23,381 nt of DNA from UBA1672 sp023140905 (GCA_030636745.1 DAOVWH010000010.1:1-23381); one strand, 5' to 3'; counted from the stretch's first letter, positions 15,683 through 23,381 are shown. Notes: a model not told the origin generated them from the letters alone. Numbers and translations are program-made.

Positions 15683-17470
15683 ATGACTACAGAAAAAGAC
15701 CAAAACACAATAGATACGATTGAAGCTCTCAAACAAGCTGTTGCACAAGCTGATGAGTTAGCACAACAAAAATCTAATTTCCTGGCCACAATGAGCCATG
15801 AAATTCGTACGCCTATGCAAACAATCTACGGTTTGCTGGAGCTTATCGCTACAGAAAAACCTGACGAGAATATTGCAAATATGGTTCAAACAGCACAAAA
15901 CGCTGCTAGTAGTTTGCTGGAAATTCTTGATGATATATTGGATGTAGCCAAGATGGATGCCGGTGCAATGGAGTTGGACATTTTTGAAGTCCCCGTTCGT
16001 TTGCTTGTATACGGCATATTAGAAGCACTTTCCGTTAGAGTGCGCGGCATACATGTTAAACTGATAGATGATATTGATACAGATGTGCCTTTTGTCATCT
16101 TAGGAGATCCCAAACGCTTACGCCAAATTATTATGAATTTATGCAGTAATGCTCTTAAATTCACCCATGAAGGAAGCGTTACTGTGCGCGTCAACACTAA
16201 AGCCCAACACGTTCCATCTCCTGATAATGGTTTTGTCTTACGCTTTGAAGTTATTGATACAGGCATTGGTATAAAATCAAGCGTTTGTGAGGAACTATTC
16301 TCCCCCTTCACACAAGCAGATAACACAACTTCACGTAAATATGGAGGAACCGGGCTTGGTTTATCCATATCGCGCAAGTTAGTTGAATTGATGAATGGAA
16401 AAATCGGAGTAATAAGCGAAGAAAATAAGGGGGCAACTTTTTGGTTTGAAATTCCTACTGAAGAAATCAGCACGGATGAAGAACGCGTCGAATTACCCGA
16501 TTTAGAGGGCATATCAATTTTATCGGTTGAGGATCATCCTCAAGGCGCAAAAGAAATTAGAACTTCTTTACGATCAATGGGCGCACGGGTTGAACAATGT
16601 GGGACTTGTGCAGAAGCTCTGGGTCTTGCCCTGCAACACCCATTTGATGTCGCTGTGATTGATCAGGGGCTTCCTGATGGATTAGGGATAGATATTATCA
16701 AAGAAATGATGGTTCTGCGCCCTTACACAGGCATGATTATGTATACTGTGCGTAATGATATAGGCCTTGCACACAGCCTCCATTCTCTAGGTGCGCTCTA
16801 CCTGACAAAACCCGCAGGCCGCCGCGGCTTGGGAGAAGCCGTAAAAAGTGCAACACGTCAACATAAAACTATTATTGCAGAAGATGCCAAACTCTTAATC
16901 GCGGAAGATACAGAAGGCGTACGTGATATTCTCAGACGTCAATTAGAGCATTTGAATTGCGAGGCACATTTTGTCAGTGACGGACAAAAAGCACTCGATG
17001 CCCTTGAAAGTGGCGAATATAACATTTTGATTACTGATTTGCATATGCCTCACATTGATGGCTACGAATTAACCAACCACATACGCGAAGGCAAAACCTC
17101 AGTAAAGAAAGACTTACCGATTATCGCACTAACAGCAGATGTGCAATTAACACAACGTGAAAACTATGCGCATTATGGCTTTGATGAGTATCTTTTGAAA
17201 CCGGTAACTATTGGCCAACTTAGAGGATTACTTGTACGCTGGCGCTTGCTTGATAAGCAAATAGCCTCCATAGAACCACCGGAAAAGCCGCAGCCTGCTG
17301 TAAAAAAAGTAGAAACACCCTCAATTGACCAAGCCTGTCTGATAGAGCAAATTGGATCATTAGATGAGCGCACAGGCGATATGATGTATATGTTTATTGA
17401 TATGACAACGCCTTTGATTGAAAAAATCAATCAGGCACATGAAAATGGAGATATATATATAAATATATAG
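15683..17470 (+). CDS. Soluble hybrid histidine kinase with two receiver domains, truncated in its HPt domain
   Basis: A 595-residue cytoplasmic phosphorelay kinase. A short N-terminal coiled coil leads into HisKA with NFLATMSHEIRTPM (phospho-His39), then HATPase_c with NLCSNALKFT (152-161), DTGIGI (192-197) and GGTGLGLSIS (221-230). REC1 (about 276-390) keeps ED283-284, Asp327 (VIDQGLPDG), Thr355 and Lys376; REC2 (about 403-520) keeps ED408-409, Asp452 (TDLHMPHIDG), Thr484 and Lys506. The last visible part (about 548-595) is the first helix region of an HPt domain, cut by a TAG at 17468 in an AT-repeat stretch; the rest of the HPt follows in the same frame. There is no sensor or membrane domain. 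The start is ATG 15683, preceded by gaaga; an in-frame TTG at 15665 is less likely. Target unknown. Confidence 0.93.
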   Translation: MTTEKDQNTIDTIEALKQAVAQADELAQQKSNFLATMSHEIRTPMQTIYGLLELIATEKPDENIANMVQTAQNAASSLLEILDDILDVAKMDAGAMELDIFEVPVRLLVYGILEALSVRVRGIHVKLIDDIDTDVPFVILGDPKRLRQIIMNLCSNALKFTHEGSVTVRVNTKAQHVPSPDNGFVLRFEVIDTGIGIKSSVCEELFSPFTQADNTTSRKYGGTGLGLSISRKLVELMNGKIGVISEENKGATFWFEIPTEEISTDEERVELPDLEGISILSVEDHPQGAKEIRTSLRSMGARVEQCGTCAEALGLALQHPFDVAVIDQGLPDGLGIDIIKEMMVLRPYTGMIMYTVRNDIGLAHSLHSLGALYLTKPAGRRGLGEAVKSATRQHKTIIAEDAKLLIAEDTEGVRDILRRQLEHLNCEAHFVSDGQKALDALESGEYNILITDLHMPHIDGYELTNHIREGKTSVKKDLPIIALTADVQLTQRENYAHYGFDEYLLKPVTIGQLRGLLVRWRLLDKQIASIEPPEKPQPAVKKVETPSIDQACLIEQIGSLDERTGDMMYMFIDMTTPLIEKINQAHENGDIYINI

Positions 17471-17647
17471 AAAGGATACAGGTTAAAGGTTGCAGCCCTT
17501 TCAGCCTGTTGTAACATTCTGGGAGAGCTGGGCGCATACTTACAAGATCACAGCGACACACAAGAAGACTGCTCTGAATGCGTCGAGAATATAAATACAG
17601 AATTTGAAAATATAAAACAGGATATTAAAAAGCTGTTTCACAAATAG
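17471..17647 (+). pseudogene. Untranslated C-terminal HPt remnant of the hybrid kinase
   Basis: Directly after the amber codon the same frame stays open to a TAG at 17645-17647. It encodes KGYRLKVAALSACCNILGEL and further residues (about 58 in all), matching the second half of an HPt domain (typical core AHxLKGAA). In that alignment the phospho-accepting His is Tyr (TAC at 17477-17479) and the Gly of LKG is Val. The spacing from ENGD to this position equals the usual HPt spacing without any indel. No start codon suits independent translation. With this stretch included the kinase would be 654 aa and end 4 bp from the convergent pilin-like gene, as expected for the ancestral gene end. Confidence 0.75.
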
Positions 17648-17651
17648 TCTG

Positions 17652-18425
17652 CTATGGACAACTGGCAGCAGATTCATCACCTTCATCATCGCCACTATAT
17701 ATAGCAGAATCACTAATTGTCATGCGTACACGAAAACAACGATATCCACTGTCACATTTCGTATCACCATCGCTATCCAAATTGATTGCCCCGCTCGTAG
17801 CATTGATAACATCAGCTTCGCATTCTCCAAACTGGTCATCGAGTTTTTCAAGCGTTGTGTTAATGAAAGCGTCTGTTTTCTCTGTTTGTATCCAGAAATA
17901 AACGCCGTCCACTCCATTATAATATTGCCAATCTTCAAACATATCCGGTGACGGAGGAAGAAACTTTCCAGACCCTCCTTTAAATATTCTTACGTGGTTA
18001 ACATCACCGCTTCCAGGATTGCCGGAGCAACGAATATCATTAACTAAACGCCCGCTAGTCGGCCCGATTGTCGCACTGGAATAATGCGTGGAATCAGGCT
18101 TGATTGGAAAATTACGCCGCGCATACGGATCTGTTCCCGAAGAGCTGATATCAATGCCTATGTCGCCTTTCGGATATGAAAGCACACATTCCTGAATAGC
18201 TGAACGAATCGTATCTATCTGGCTTTTTAAATCCGATACTGTACGAAAACTGTTTTGAGAAGATGTTTGCTGGCTTGATGACCCTGTAAAAGTTACGGTA
18301 AGAGCCGCTAAAAGAGCTATAGCGATAAGAATATAAACCAGTGCACTACCCTGTTGCTTACATAAGCAATTAACAACACTAGATTTATTACAGACTTTTT
18401 TTGTATTGCTACGAAGAAATTTCAT
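17652..18425 (-). CDS. Pilin-like protein with prepilin-type N-terminus (paralogue 1)
   Basis: A 257-aa protein with a basic leader of 26 residues ending in KQQG, then the hydrophobic helix SALVYILIAIALLAALTVTF, the arrangement of type IV prepilins and pseudopilins cut after Gly by a prepilin peptidase. Position 5 of the mature form is Tyr, not the usual Glu. The rest is a large Ser/Gly/Asp-rich globular domain with several cysteines (for example QECVLSYP, FGECEADV and GYRCFRV) that could form disulphides outside the membrane. It is the last gene of the ATPase-GspF-like cluster and resembles the preceding gene in layout. It is much larger than a Flp pilin. Probably a minor or tip pilin, or the substrate of this system; no named family recognised. 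Confidence 0.75.
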   Translation of the reverse strand: MKFLRSNTKKVCNKSSVVNCLCKQQGSALVYILIAIALLAALTVTFTGSSSQQTSSQNSFRTVSDLKSQIDTIRSAIQECVLSYPKGDIGIDISSSGTDPYARRNFPIKPDSTHYSSATIGPTSGRLVNDIRCSGNPGSGDVNHVRIFKGGSGKFLPPSPDMFEDWQYYNGVDGVYFWIQTEKTDAFINTTLEKLDDQFGECEADVINATSGAINLDSDGDTKCDSGYRCFRVRMTISDSAIYSGDDEGDESAASCP

Positions 18426-18466
18426 TTTTTCAGCTCTGCTCCATACAAAATATAAGATATGAGAAT

Positions 18467-18495
18467 TTTATAGTAGTTTATTATATGTGACATAA
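18467..18495 (-). promoter_or_regulatory. Possible promoter for the last pilin-like gene
   Basis: In the 101-bp A/T-rich gap, reading the - strand, TTATGT (18490-18495) and TATAAA (18467-18472) are spaced 17 bp and lie about 40 bp before the ATG. The fit to a sigma-70 pattern is moderate and could be chance in AT-rich DNA. Confidence 0.25.
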
Positions 18496-18526
18496 TAACC
18501 CGCATATAGACTTTTTCTAAAAAATC

Positions 18527-19258
18527 CTAACGCTCAAGAACTACATGATAATATACATAATCACCACCACTGCCATTTTGGAAACATCCGAATGGTTGAC
18601 CATTGAATGACCCCGAACCATCATCAATATCAGGGACATCGTCTTCAGGAATTTCATAGTCCGTTGAGCCATCATCGAACATACGCATTTCATACTCGGA
18701 AGAATGACTGCTGCTCAGCTCAGGAATCGTGGCCCCTATGCCATACTCCTCATTTATTTTCAGACAAATCGATTTACGCAAACCAATAAGATAGGCTGTA
18801 ATATCATTTCCACCTACACCCGACAAACCAATATCAGGAACTTCTAATTCAGCATTAAAGACCCAATCACCCATCTGACCATCCGTCATAACATCCTCAG
18901 GAGCTGGACCATAAGAAACTCCACCACCGGCGGGGTGAAAAACACCTACAGCTGTTGAATCAAGATTATCAAATTCGTCATCACCTGGACGATTAAATCG
19001 TATTTCATCAATCGTAATACCATAAATAATCATACGGATAATGGCTGTACTCACAGATGCAGGAAATTGAGTAATTTGGGCAGAGCTTATGAGGTTTGTC
19101 TCATTGCTTGCAGTCCCTCCCGTAGAACGCGTCGATGATGTCACAGCATAAGAAAGAGCGGCAAACAAAGCAACCGCAATAAGAATAAGGAACAAAACAT
19201 TCCCATTTTGCCTTTTTCTCACGCTTTTTGCCGCTTTTATAATGCGAAGTTTACTCAT
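18527..19258 (-). CDS. Pilin-like protein with prepilin-type N-terminus (paralogue 2)
   Basis: A 243-aa protein with a 19-residue basic leader ending in KRQNG, followed by the hydrophobic helix NVLFLILIAVALFAALSYAV, a prepilin-peptidase-type signal. Mature position 5 is Leu, not Glu. The soluble domain is acidic and Gly/Asp-rich (IPEDDVPDIDDGSGSFNG near the C-terminus) and has Cys residues in RKSICLKIN and PFGCFQNG. Its plan parallels the next gene: helix, a long domain containing a DW motif, then a Cys-Phe near the C-terminus. The two look like distant paralogues. An acidic loop of this kind could bind calcium, as in some pseudopilins, but that is speculation. It follows the 178-aa gene by 49 bp. 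Confidence 0.75.
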   Translation of the reverse strand: MSKLRIIKAAKSVRKRQNGNVLFLILIAVALFAALSYAVTSSTRSTGGTASNETNLISSAQITQFPASVSTAIIRMIIYGITIDEIRFNRPGDDEFDNLDSTAVGVFHPAGGGVSYGPAPEDVMTDGQMGDWVFNAELEVPDIGLSGVGGNDITAYLIGLRKSICLKINEEYGIGATIPELSSSHSSEYEMRMFDDGSTDYEIPEDDVPDIDDGSGSFNGQPFGCFQNGSGGDYVYYHVVLER

Positions 19259-19307
19259 GCCTCACTACTTTCCATTCCCTTTTGAGAGTCTTCCTTATAC
19301 TTCATAT

Positions 19308-19844
19308 TCATTCTTTTTCAACAGAGACTTTGTTGATTTTCAACGAAGCAGCGAGAGGATTTGGCTTACACTCTTTGCCTACACACATTTTATCTACATT
19401 CACACGCCAGCCAAGACCACCACTTTGTATGTGACCGATAGCCTCACGAAATTGACTGAACATAGCTGTCGATTTTGCCGACACAATAATATTAGAGGAA
19501 CTCCCTTTTATTTCAAGGCCTTTGTATGTTTTCTGCAACTCATCCACAAAGGCCTTAACCTCTTTTGCGCTCACAGATTTATCTTGTATTCGCGGCACAG
19601 CAGGAAGCAAAGCACTTGCCTCTTTAAGCTCAACTGACCGCTGAGAAACGTCTTGTATCTTTACCGTCACAAACAGGCCCAAAGCCCCGGCACACACCCA
19701 AATACATGCAGCTATCATCAACATTGTCTTGCTTGTATTTTGAGGCAAGCTTTCCAGGAAAGTATCAAAATTATCAAAAGACCGGGGATTTATGTACTTT
19801 GCCAGTGTTTTATAATCAGACTTTTTGAACTTTTTTATATCCAT
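19308..19844 (-). CDS. Single-span protein with GspM/PilO-like topology
   Basis: A 178-aa protein: about 39 cytoplasmic residues, one membrane helix at about 40-62, then roughly 115 residues outside. The extracytoplasmic part has a helix (SAKEVKAFVDELQKTYKGLE), a beta-strand pair (SSNIIVSAKS), a second helix (FSQFREAIGHIQ) and a cysteine pair CVGKEC (154-159). Size, topology and helix-strand order resemble the ferredoxin-like periplasmic domains of GspM and PilO, and it follows a GspL/PilN-like gene as those usually do. No direct sequence signature is visible, so the assignment rests on position and shape. Confidence 0.7.
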   Translation of the reverse strand: MDIKKFKKSDYKTLAKYINPRSFDNFDTFLESLPQNTSKTMLMIAACIWVCAGALGLFVTVKIQDVSQRSVELKEASALLPAVPRIQDKSVSAKEVKAFVDELQKTYKGLEIKGSSSNIIVSAKSTAMFSQFREAIGHIQSGGLGWRVNVDKMCVGKECKPNPLAASLKINKVSVEKE

Positions 19845-19880
19845 TAGCTTCTACCATATCTTTGATAATTAGTTGTATCT

Positions 19881-21083
19881 CTATTTTGTTCCAATAAGAC
19901 GCACATTTTCATCGTCTTCCCTCTTAATCTTGGGAACAACCTTTTTAACCCTGTTGCCCACGACATCAAGATACGTTGTATCTGTACGCGCCTGATCCGA
20001 AAAAGCTATCGGAACAATTGCATTCCATTCCGTCCTTTTACCAACGACTTCATAGCTCACCATGTAACCATTAGATTGCGAAAGATTATCCAATAAGCGC
20101 TGAATACGCACCATATGTCGTATTGTATCACTTTGCATAACCTCAGCGGCATTTTTCATAAGTTTTAAAGCAGCCAGGTCTGTTTGTTTTTTGATTAAAT
20201 TAAGATCGCTATGAACGAAAGCAAGGGCAATAACACTTACAAACAAGACGATTGCTGCTACTGCATTTACGCTCATTCCGATAAGAATTAGCATACGAAC
20301 AACAGCACGAGAAAGTTTTTCCGTATGTAGTGTTCTATTATGCCATTTTGCAATTTCTGCTGTATCTGGATTTATGGTTACAAAATTTGCATCCATGCTT
20401 TGCATACGTGGCAAAATAGTCCGTGTAGCCCCCAGAAAAACCTGCATTCGTCCAGTTTCCGGGTCCCAACGTAAAGCCGCAGCCATCCCTTCCTGCTCGT
20501 ACAAATAAACTGTTTCTTTATCCCAGTGATCACCATTGCCCGGCAATGCCGCAGCTAACGGACACCAACTATCCGGGTTCGAAGCAAGTGATGATGAGGG
20601 ACATGCCAGATACCATATACGCCCCCCTTCAATTGAATACGTATAATGCACGCGCTCGGTTCCACAAGCCTGTGCCGCAGTATTCCAAACCGCTTCATCT
20701 TCTGTTCCGAAGACATGAGGGATTGAGCCACCTATTAAATCACTGGGCAAATGAGGCTGAAAATTAGCGTTAAAATCTTTTGCTTCCCCCGCCAGAATAT
20801 CAGAGATATCCGGCTTAACTCGCGGGCGTGCTGTTCCACTGCTTTCGCTTTGCTTTTTGCCAAAAGCTCTGTTTTTTATCCGCTCCTCTAAATTATCAGA
20901 TATAGGCCGCTCTTCTCGCTGCCCTTCAGAAGAAACATTGGTTGCAGATAACTTCGAAATAGAGACATCCTCTTCCAGCACCGATTTCGCAGCAAGCACT
21001 GAATCATGCGATACAGACTGCAGCTCAACGGGCACATCCTGCTCTTTACTTGTTTGTATTTTATTTTCTTCCATATCTGCCAT
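19881..21083 (-). CDS. Single-span protein with GspL/PilN-like topology and an unrecognised cytoplasmic domain
   Basis: A 400-aa protein. Residues 1-105 are polar and probably disordered; 120-245 form a soluble domain rich in Trp and with three Cys (C140, C161, C174), containing YSIEGGRIWYLACP, ETVYLYEQEGMAAALRWDP and GRMQVFLGATRTILPRM. One membrane helix lies at about 263-290, then a helical stretch (HSDLNLIKKQTDLAALKLMK) and a small terminal domain (MVSYEVVGKRTEWNAIVPI). Cytoplasmic domain, one span and a compact outer domain is the plan of GspL and PilN partners. I recognise no actin-like GspL/PilM fold, so the cytoplasmic domain may be different. It starts 4 bp after the GspF-like stop; the AAGGAG lies within that gene's last codons. 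Confidence 0.75.
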   Translation of the reverse strand: MADMEENKIQTSKEQDVPVELQSVSHDSVLAAKSVLEEDVSISKLSATNVSSEGQREERPISDNLEERIKNRAFGKKQSESSGTARPRVKPDISDILAGEAKDFNANFQPHLPSDLIGGSIPHVFGTEDEAVWNTAAQACGTERVHYTYSIEGGRIWYLACPSSSLASNPDSWCPLAAALPGNGDHWDKETVYLYEQEGMAAALRWDPETGRMQVFLGATRTILPRMQSMDANFVTINPDTAEIAKWHNRTLHTEKLSRAVVRMLILIGMSVNAVAAIVLFVSVIALAFVHSDLNLIKKQTDLAALKLMKNAAEVMQSDTIRHMVRIQRLLDNLSQSNGYMVSYEVVGKRTEWNAIVPIAFSDQARTDTTYLDVVGNRVKKVVPKIKREDDENVRLIGTK

Positions 21084-21087
21084 GTTT

Positions 21088-22308
21088 CTACATTGCTCCT
21101 TGCATCAATCCACCCATCATAGAGTCCATGCTCATATTCATAACCGTCAGGGCATAAATTGCGCTACCAAAGGCAACTGCCAGAAATATCCCCGTTAAAG
21201 CAAAAGCAAGCCATACAATAAATTTATGTCTGGTCTTCGCAGAGGCCGCACGCATTTCAGCAATTGACTCCATAACTGTAGCAACTTGACCAAGATCGGA
21301 CAACCCCGCAATTTCAAGGCGTTCACTGCGCCTTAAAGGTTTACGATCCAAGGCAACTCCAAGACCGACACCACGGTTCAAATTCTGGGAAGCTTCGCGC
21401 CAATATGCAGCAACATCAGGAGAGCTGGACGCCTCTTCAGACTGCTTTAGCGCAATATCAATTTGCACACGTCCACGCAGCATTCGTGCGGCAGCCATCA
21501 TTGAATCAGCAAAAGAAAGGTCACGTAAATATGAACCGATTAAAGGGATTTTTCTAACCAGTTTTGCTGTTAACCAATCTTTTCTGCCACGATTAATCCA
21601 GAAAGAAAAGACACACCACGCTAAAATAGCTCCAAAAACAACAGAAATCCAGATAAGAGAATCCCATATAAGCTCCAGATTATTGACCACAAATTCGAAA
21701 TGCTCCCGTTCTATTGGATCTGTTGGTTCATTATTCCTGAACCAGCCTAATATCATATCTTTCCCGGCCCACAAAGAGGTCACAATAGAAAACACATCAA
21801 AACCCAGCCATGACAACGTTCCTATAACAGCACGTGCATTCTTGCGTTTTTCTGTAATTGACTGAATAGCATGAGGTATTCCTTCCCCCAGTTTATTTGC
21901 GCGCTCGGAACCAGCCAAAATTGCCAAAGTTCCATGGTCAAATATATTCAAAGCTTTGAGCGCTTCGATAACGCCAAGCCCACGCGTTAACGCTTCTCGT
22001 GCAGGTGCTAGAATATTTTGCCGGCGGGGATTATCCTCGGCCTGAATAATCTTCCATAAAGCTACACCGGGAGATGCTGTTTGTGTTCTAAATTGAACTC
22101 CACGTAAAAGCTGCACTTGCCACCATGTTGAGCGAGCCAAAAGACGTTCCAGAGGAGAACGCGAATAAGAGCGAATATTTAAAACATACCCACCCTTTTC
22201 AGTAATGGCGGCACGTACATCTTCAATTGTTGGCAAAAAGAGGGCCTCAGTCACTTTCTTAGCGCCTGTACGTGTCTCATATGCTACCTCTACCAGCCAT
22301 TGCTGCAT
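21088..22308 (-). CDS. GspF/PilC-family inner-membrane platform protein
   Basis: A 406-aa polytopic protein with membrane helices near 165-190, 213-238 and 363-391 and two T2SSF-type helical cytoplasmic repeats (about 68-160 and 265-360). Repeat features include LAGSERANKLGEGIPHAIQS, corresponding to the GExSGxLxxxL element of the family, KIPLIGSYLRDLSFADSM before repeat 2, and RLEIAGLSDLGQVATVMESI in the second copy. These proteins sit at the centre of the inner-membrane platform and are turned by the ATPase during pilus or pseudopilus assembly. A TAGGTGA ribosome-binding sequence precedes the start. It lies 51 bp downstream of the ATPase gene. The insertion between helices 1 and 2 contains an acidic loop (NNEPTDPIEREHFE). 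Confidence 0.88.
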   Translation of the reverse strand: MQQWLVEVAYETRTGAKKVTEALFLPTIEDVRAAITEKGGYVLNIRSYSRSPLERLLARSTWWQVQLLRGVQFRTQTASPGVALWKIIQAEDNPRRQNILAPAREALTRGLGVIEALKALNIFDHGTLAILAGSERANKLGEGIPHAIQSITEKRKNARAVIGTLSWLGFDVFSIVTSLWAGKDMILGWFRNNEPTDPIEREHFEFVVNNLELIWDSLIWISVVFGAILAWCVFSFWINRGRKDWLTAKLVRKIPLIGSYLRDLSFADSMMAAARMLRGRVQIDIALKQSEEASSSPDVAAYWREASQNLNRGVGLGVALDRKPLRRSERLEIAGLSDLGQVATVMESIAEMRAASAKTRHKFIVWLAFALTGIFLAVAFGSAIYALTVMNMSMDSMMGGLMQGAM

Positions 22309-22359
22309 ATATTATCACCTAATAATTACCAAGTATAATCCCTTGTTTCTCGTGGTTCT

Positions 22360-23381
22360 TTATTCTTCAAGATAAGCCAGAGCTGCCATAGGATCGACTA
22401 ATCCCGAAATCACCAAATCACGTAACCCGTCTTTACGGCTATGAACAATAACCCCATCAACGCCCAGAACATTATTCACATTCGAAATCAAAGCCTCATA
22501 TACTTCGTTACGCTGTGATGGATGCATCATCATAAGCAAAGCATCTAAAAGTAAAGTTCTCCCCGATATACCGGTACGACTACATAGATCACATCCGCTG
22601 GAGTTATGTGTACGCACTTCTTGCTTGGGATCCATATCCAGATGTTCCAGCATTTTGGAACTTAGTACATCCTCAGCTAACGTTTTATGTGCGCACCCCT
22701 GACATAATGTTCGAACCAGACGCTGATTCAAAATAGCCCCGACTTGCTGAGCCAATGTGTAGGTGGATGAGCGTTCACGCGTTGCAGGGATAAGAGAACG
22801 TAGACGCTCAAATGTCTGCAAAGCTGTATCAGCATGGACTGTTGAAATCACAGTATGACCGGATTCTGCTGCTCGCAAAGCCGTGTCAACTGTATCCGGG
22901 TCACGCATCTCACCAATAACAATATAATCCGGGTCATGACGCATAGCGGCTCGAATAAGATCAGAAAATTCACCACCACTCATACCATGCCTGACCTGCC
23001 ATTGAGTTGCATAACGTAGTTCATATTCGATTGGATCTTCAATCGTCAATACATGTTTACGCCGTCTGTCTATTTGTTGAACACAAGCATAAAGTGTTGT
23101 TGTTTTACCAGAACCGGTTGGCCCTGAAAGCAAAATCAAACCGCCACCGCCCTTAATTTCAGGAGAAAGAAGCTTGGATAGGAAATCAGAAACGATCTGG
23201 TGACGACGGAATAAATCATCAAACCCTTTAAGTGAAGCCCTGTCAAGCAAACGAAGTGTAAGCTTTTCTCCTTCTTGTGCTTGCGGCCCGGCAGCAACAC
23301 GAACATCAATCGAGCGTCCTTGCCATTGAAATCCGAAACGTCCATCTTTTGGTGTAACACGGTCACCAAAGTTAAGCCCTG
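22360..23381 (-). CDS. GspE/PilB-type secretion/pilus assembly ATPase, N-terminus outside the window
   Basis: A cytoplasmic AAA-like motor of the type II secretion/type IV pilus superfamily. The frame runs off the right edge and about 340 C-terminal residues are visible. In order: DGRFGFQWQGRSIDVRV (N2-domain beta-strands), LRLLDRASLKGFDDL, Walker A LSGPTGSGKTTTLY, the Asp box TIEDPIEY, Walker B DYIVIGEMRDPDTVDTAL and the His box SGHTVISTVHADTA. Near the C-terminus are two cysteine pairs, CQGC and CDLC followed by RTGISGRTLLLDALLM, the zinc-binding element of GspE/PilB extension ATPases that PilT lacks. It should energise assembly through the GspF-like protein encoded next. The TTG at 23250 is internal, not the start. 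The upstream genes and promoter are not visible. Confidence 0.93.
   Translation of the reverse strand, partial: GLNFGDRVTPKDGRFGFQWQGRSIDVRVAAGPQAQEGEKLTLRLLDRASLKGFDDLFRRHQIVSDFLSKLLSPEIKGGGGLILLSGPTGSGKTTTLYACVQQIDRRRKHVLTIEDPIEYELRYATQWQVRHGMSGGEFSDLIRAAMRHDPDYIVIGEMRDPDTVDTALRAAESGHTVISTVHADTALQTFERLRSLIPATRERSSTYTLAQQVGAILNQRLVRTLCQGCAHKTLAEDVLSSKMLEHLDMDPKQEVRTHNSSGCDLCSRTGISGRTLLLDALLMMMHPSQRNEVYEALISNVNNVLGVDGVIVHSRKDGLRDLVISGLVDPMAALAYLEE

Noticed and set aside
15886..16512. A 208-codon open frame antisense to the histidine kinase
   Set aside because: It lies wholly opposite clear HisKA/HATPase/REC coding sequence and its translation is low-complexity Ser-rich, typical of a shadow frame.
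17441..17470. The (AT)n stretch at the kinase stop as a phase-variation switch
   Set aside because: The tract has only about five AT units, and the downstream HPt sequence is already in the same frame as the kinase; a 2-bp change would break that frame, not restore it.
17468..17470. TAG as a recoded sense codon
   Set aside because: TAG is the ordinary stop of several genes in the window (the pentapeptide gene, mutL, the SpeE-like gene and the 257-aa pilin-like gene), and the expected HPt His is lost as well, so decay is simpler.
17652..19258. Tad/Flp pilins
   Set aside because: Flp pilins are very short; these proteins exceed 240 residues with large soluble domains, and the ATPase carries the GspE/PilB-type cysteine pairs.

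Overview
The window (23,381 bp, AT-rich, roughly 40% GC by eye) comes from an alphaproteobacterium with compact, mostly housekeeping gene content. The best taxonomic markers are an ATP12-type F1-ATPase assembly chaperone (found in Alphaproteobacteria and mitochondria) and the linked crcB - rluC - ATP12 block, a neighbourhood I recall as common in that class. A MutL with an intact endonuclease motif fits as well. The unusual pilin-like proteins recall low-GC, Micavibrio/Rickettsiales-like lineages, but I cannot assign an order from the sequence alone.

Layout. Left part, + strand: 3' portion of pgi; a 165-bp palindromic repeat; a large pentapeptide-repeat protein; mutL; a small membrane protein overlapping a large membrane protein with a spermidine-synthase-like domain. 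Middle, - strand: rluC, an AsmA-like protein and an ATP12 chaperone, preceded by an internally deleted crcB whose stop overlaps the rluC start. Then, + strand: a DMT/EamA transporter and nadA-nadC (quinolinate and nicotinate mononucleotide synthesis for NAD, with no nadB beside them). asd (- strand) converges on nadC across a long AT-rich hairpin. A soluble hybrid histidine kinase (+ strand) has an HPt domain cut by an in-frame amber codon.

Right part, - strand, transcribed from the window edge leftwards: a six-gene cluster resembling a type IV pilus / type II secretion assembly platform. It comprises a GspE/PilB-type ATPase (N-terminus outside the window), a GspF/PilC-type membrane protein, a 400-aa and a 178-aa single-span protein with GspL/PilN-like and GspM/PilO-like topology, and two large pilin-like proteins with prepilin-type N-termini that lack the usual Glu5. 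The ATPase would power the platform through the GspF-like protein; the two single-span proteins would form the inner-membrane bridge; the pilin-like proteins would be the assembled or tip subunits. No secretin, prepilin peptidase or canonical major pilin is in view.

Most notable for follow-up: the kinase HPt remnant, which carries a stop codon and has lost its phospho-histidine; the truncated crcB kept as a coupled upstream cistron of rluC; the palindromic element; and the divergent pilus-like locus. I saw no tRNA, rRNA, CRISPR array, transposase or prophage gene. No gene-free stretch exceeds about 300 bp; the longest (1226-1468) holds the palindromic repeat.
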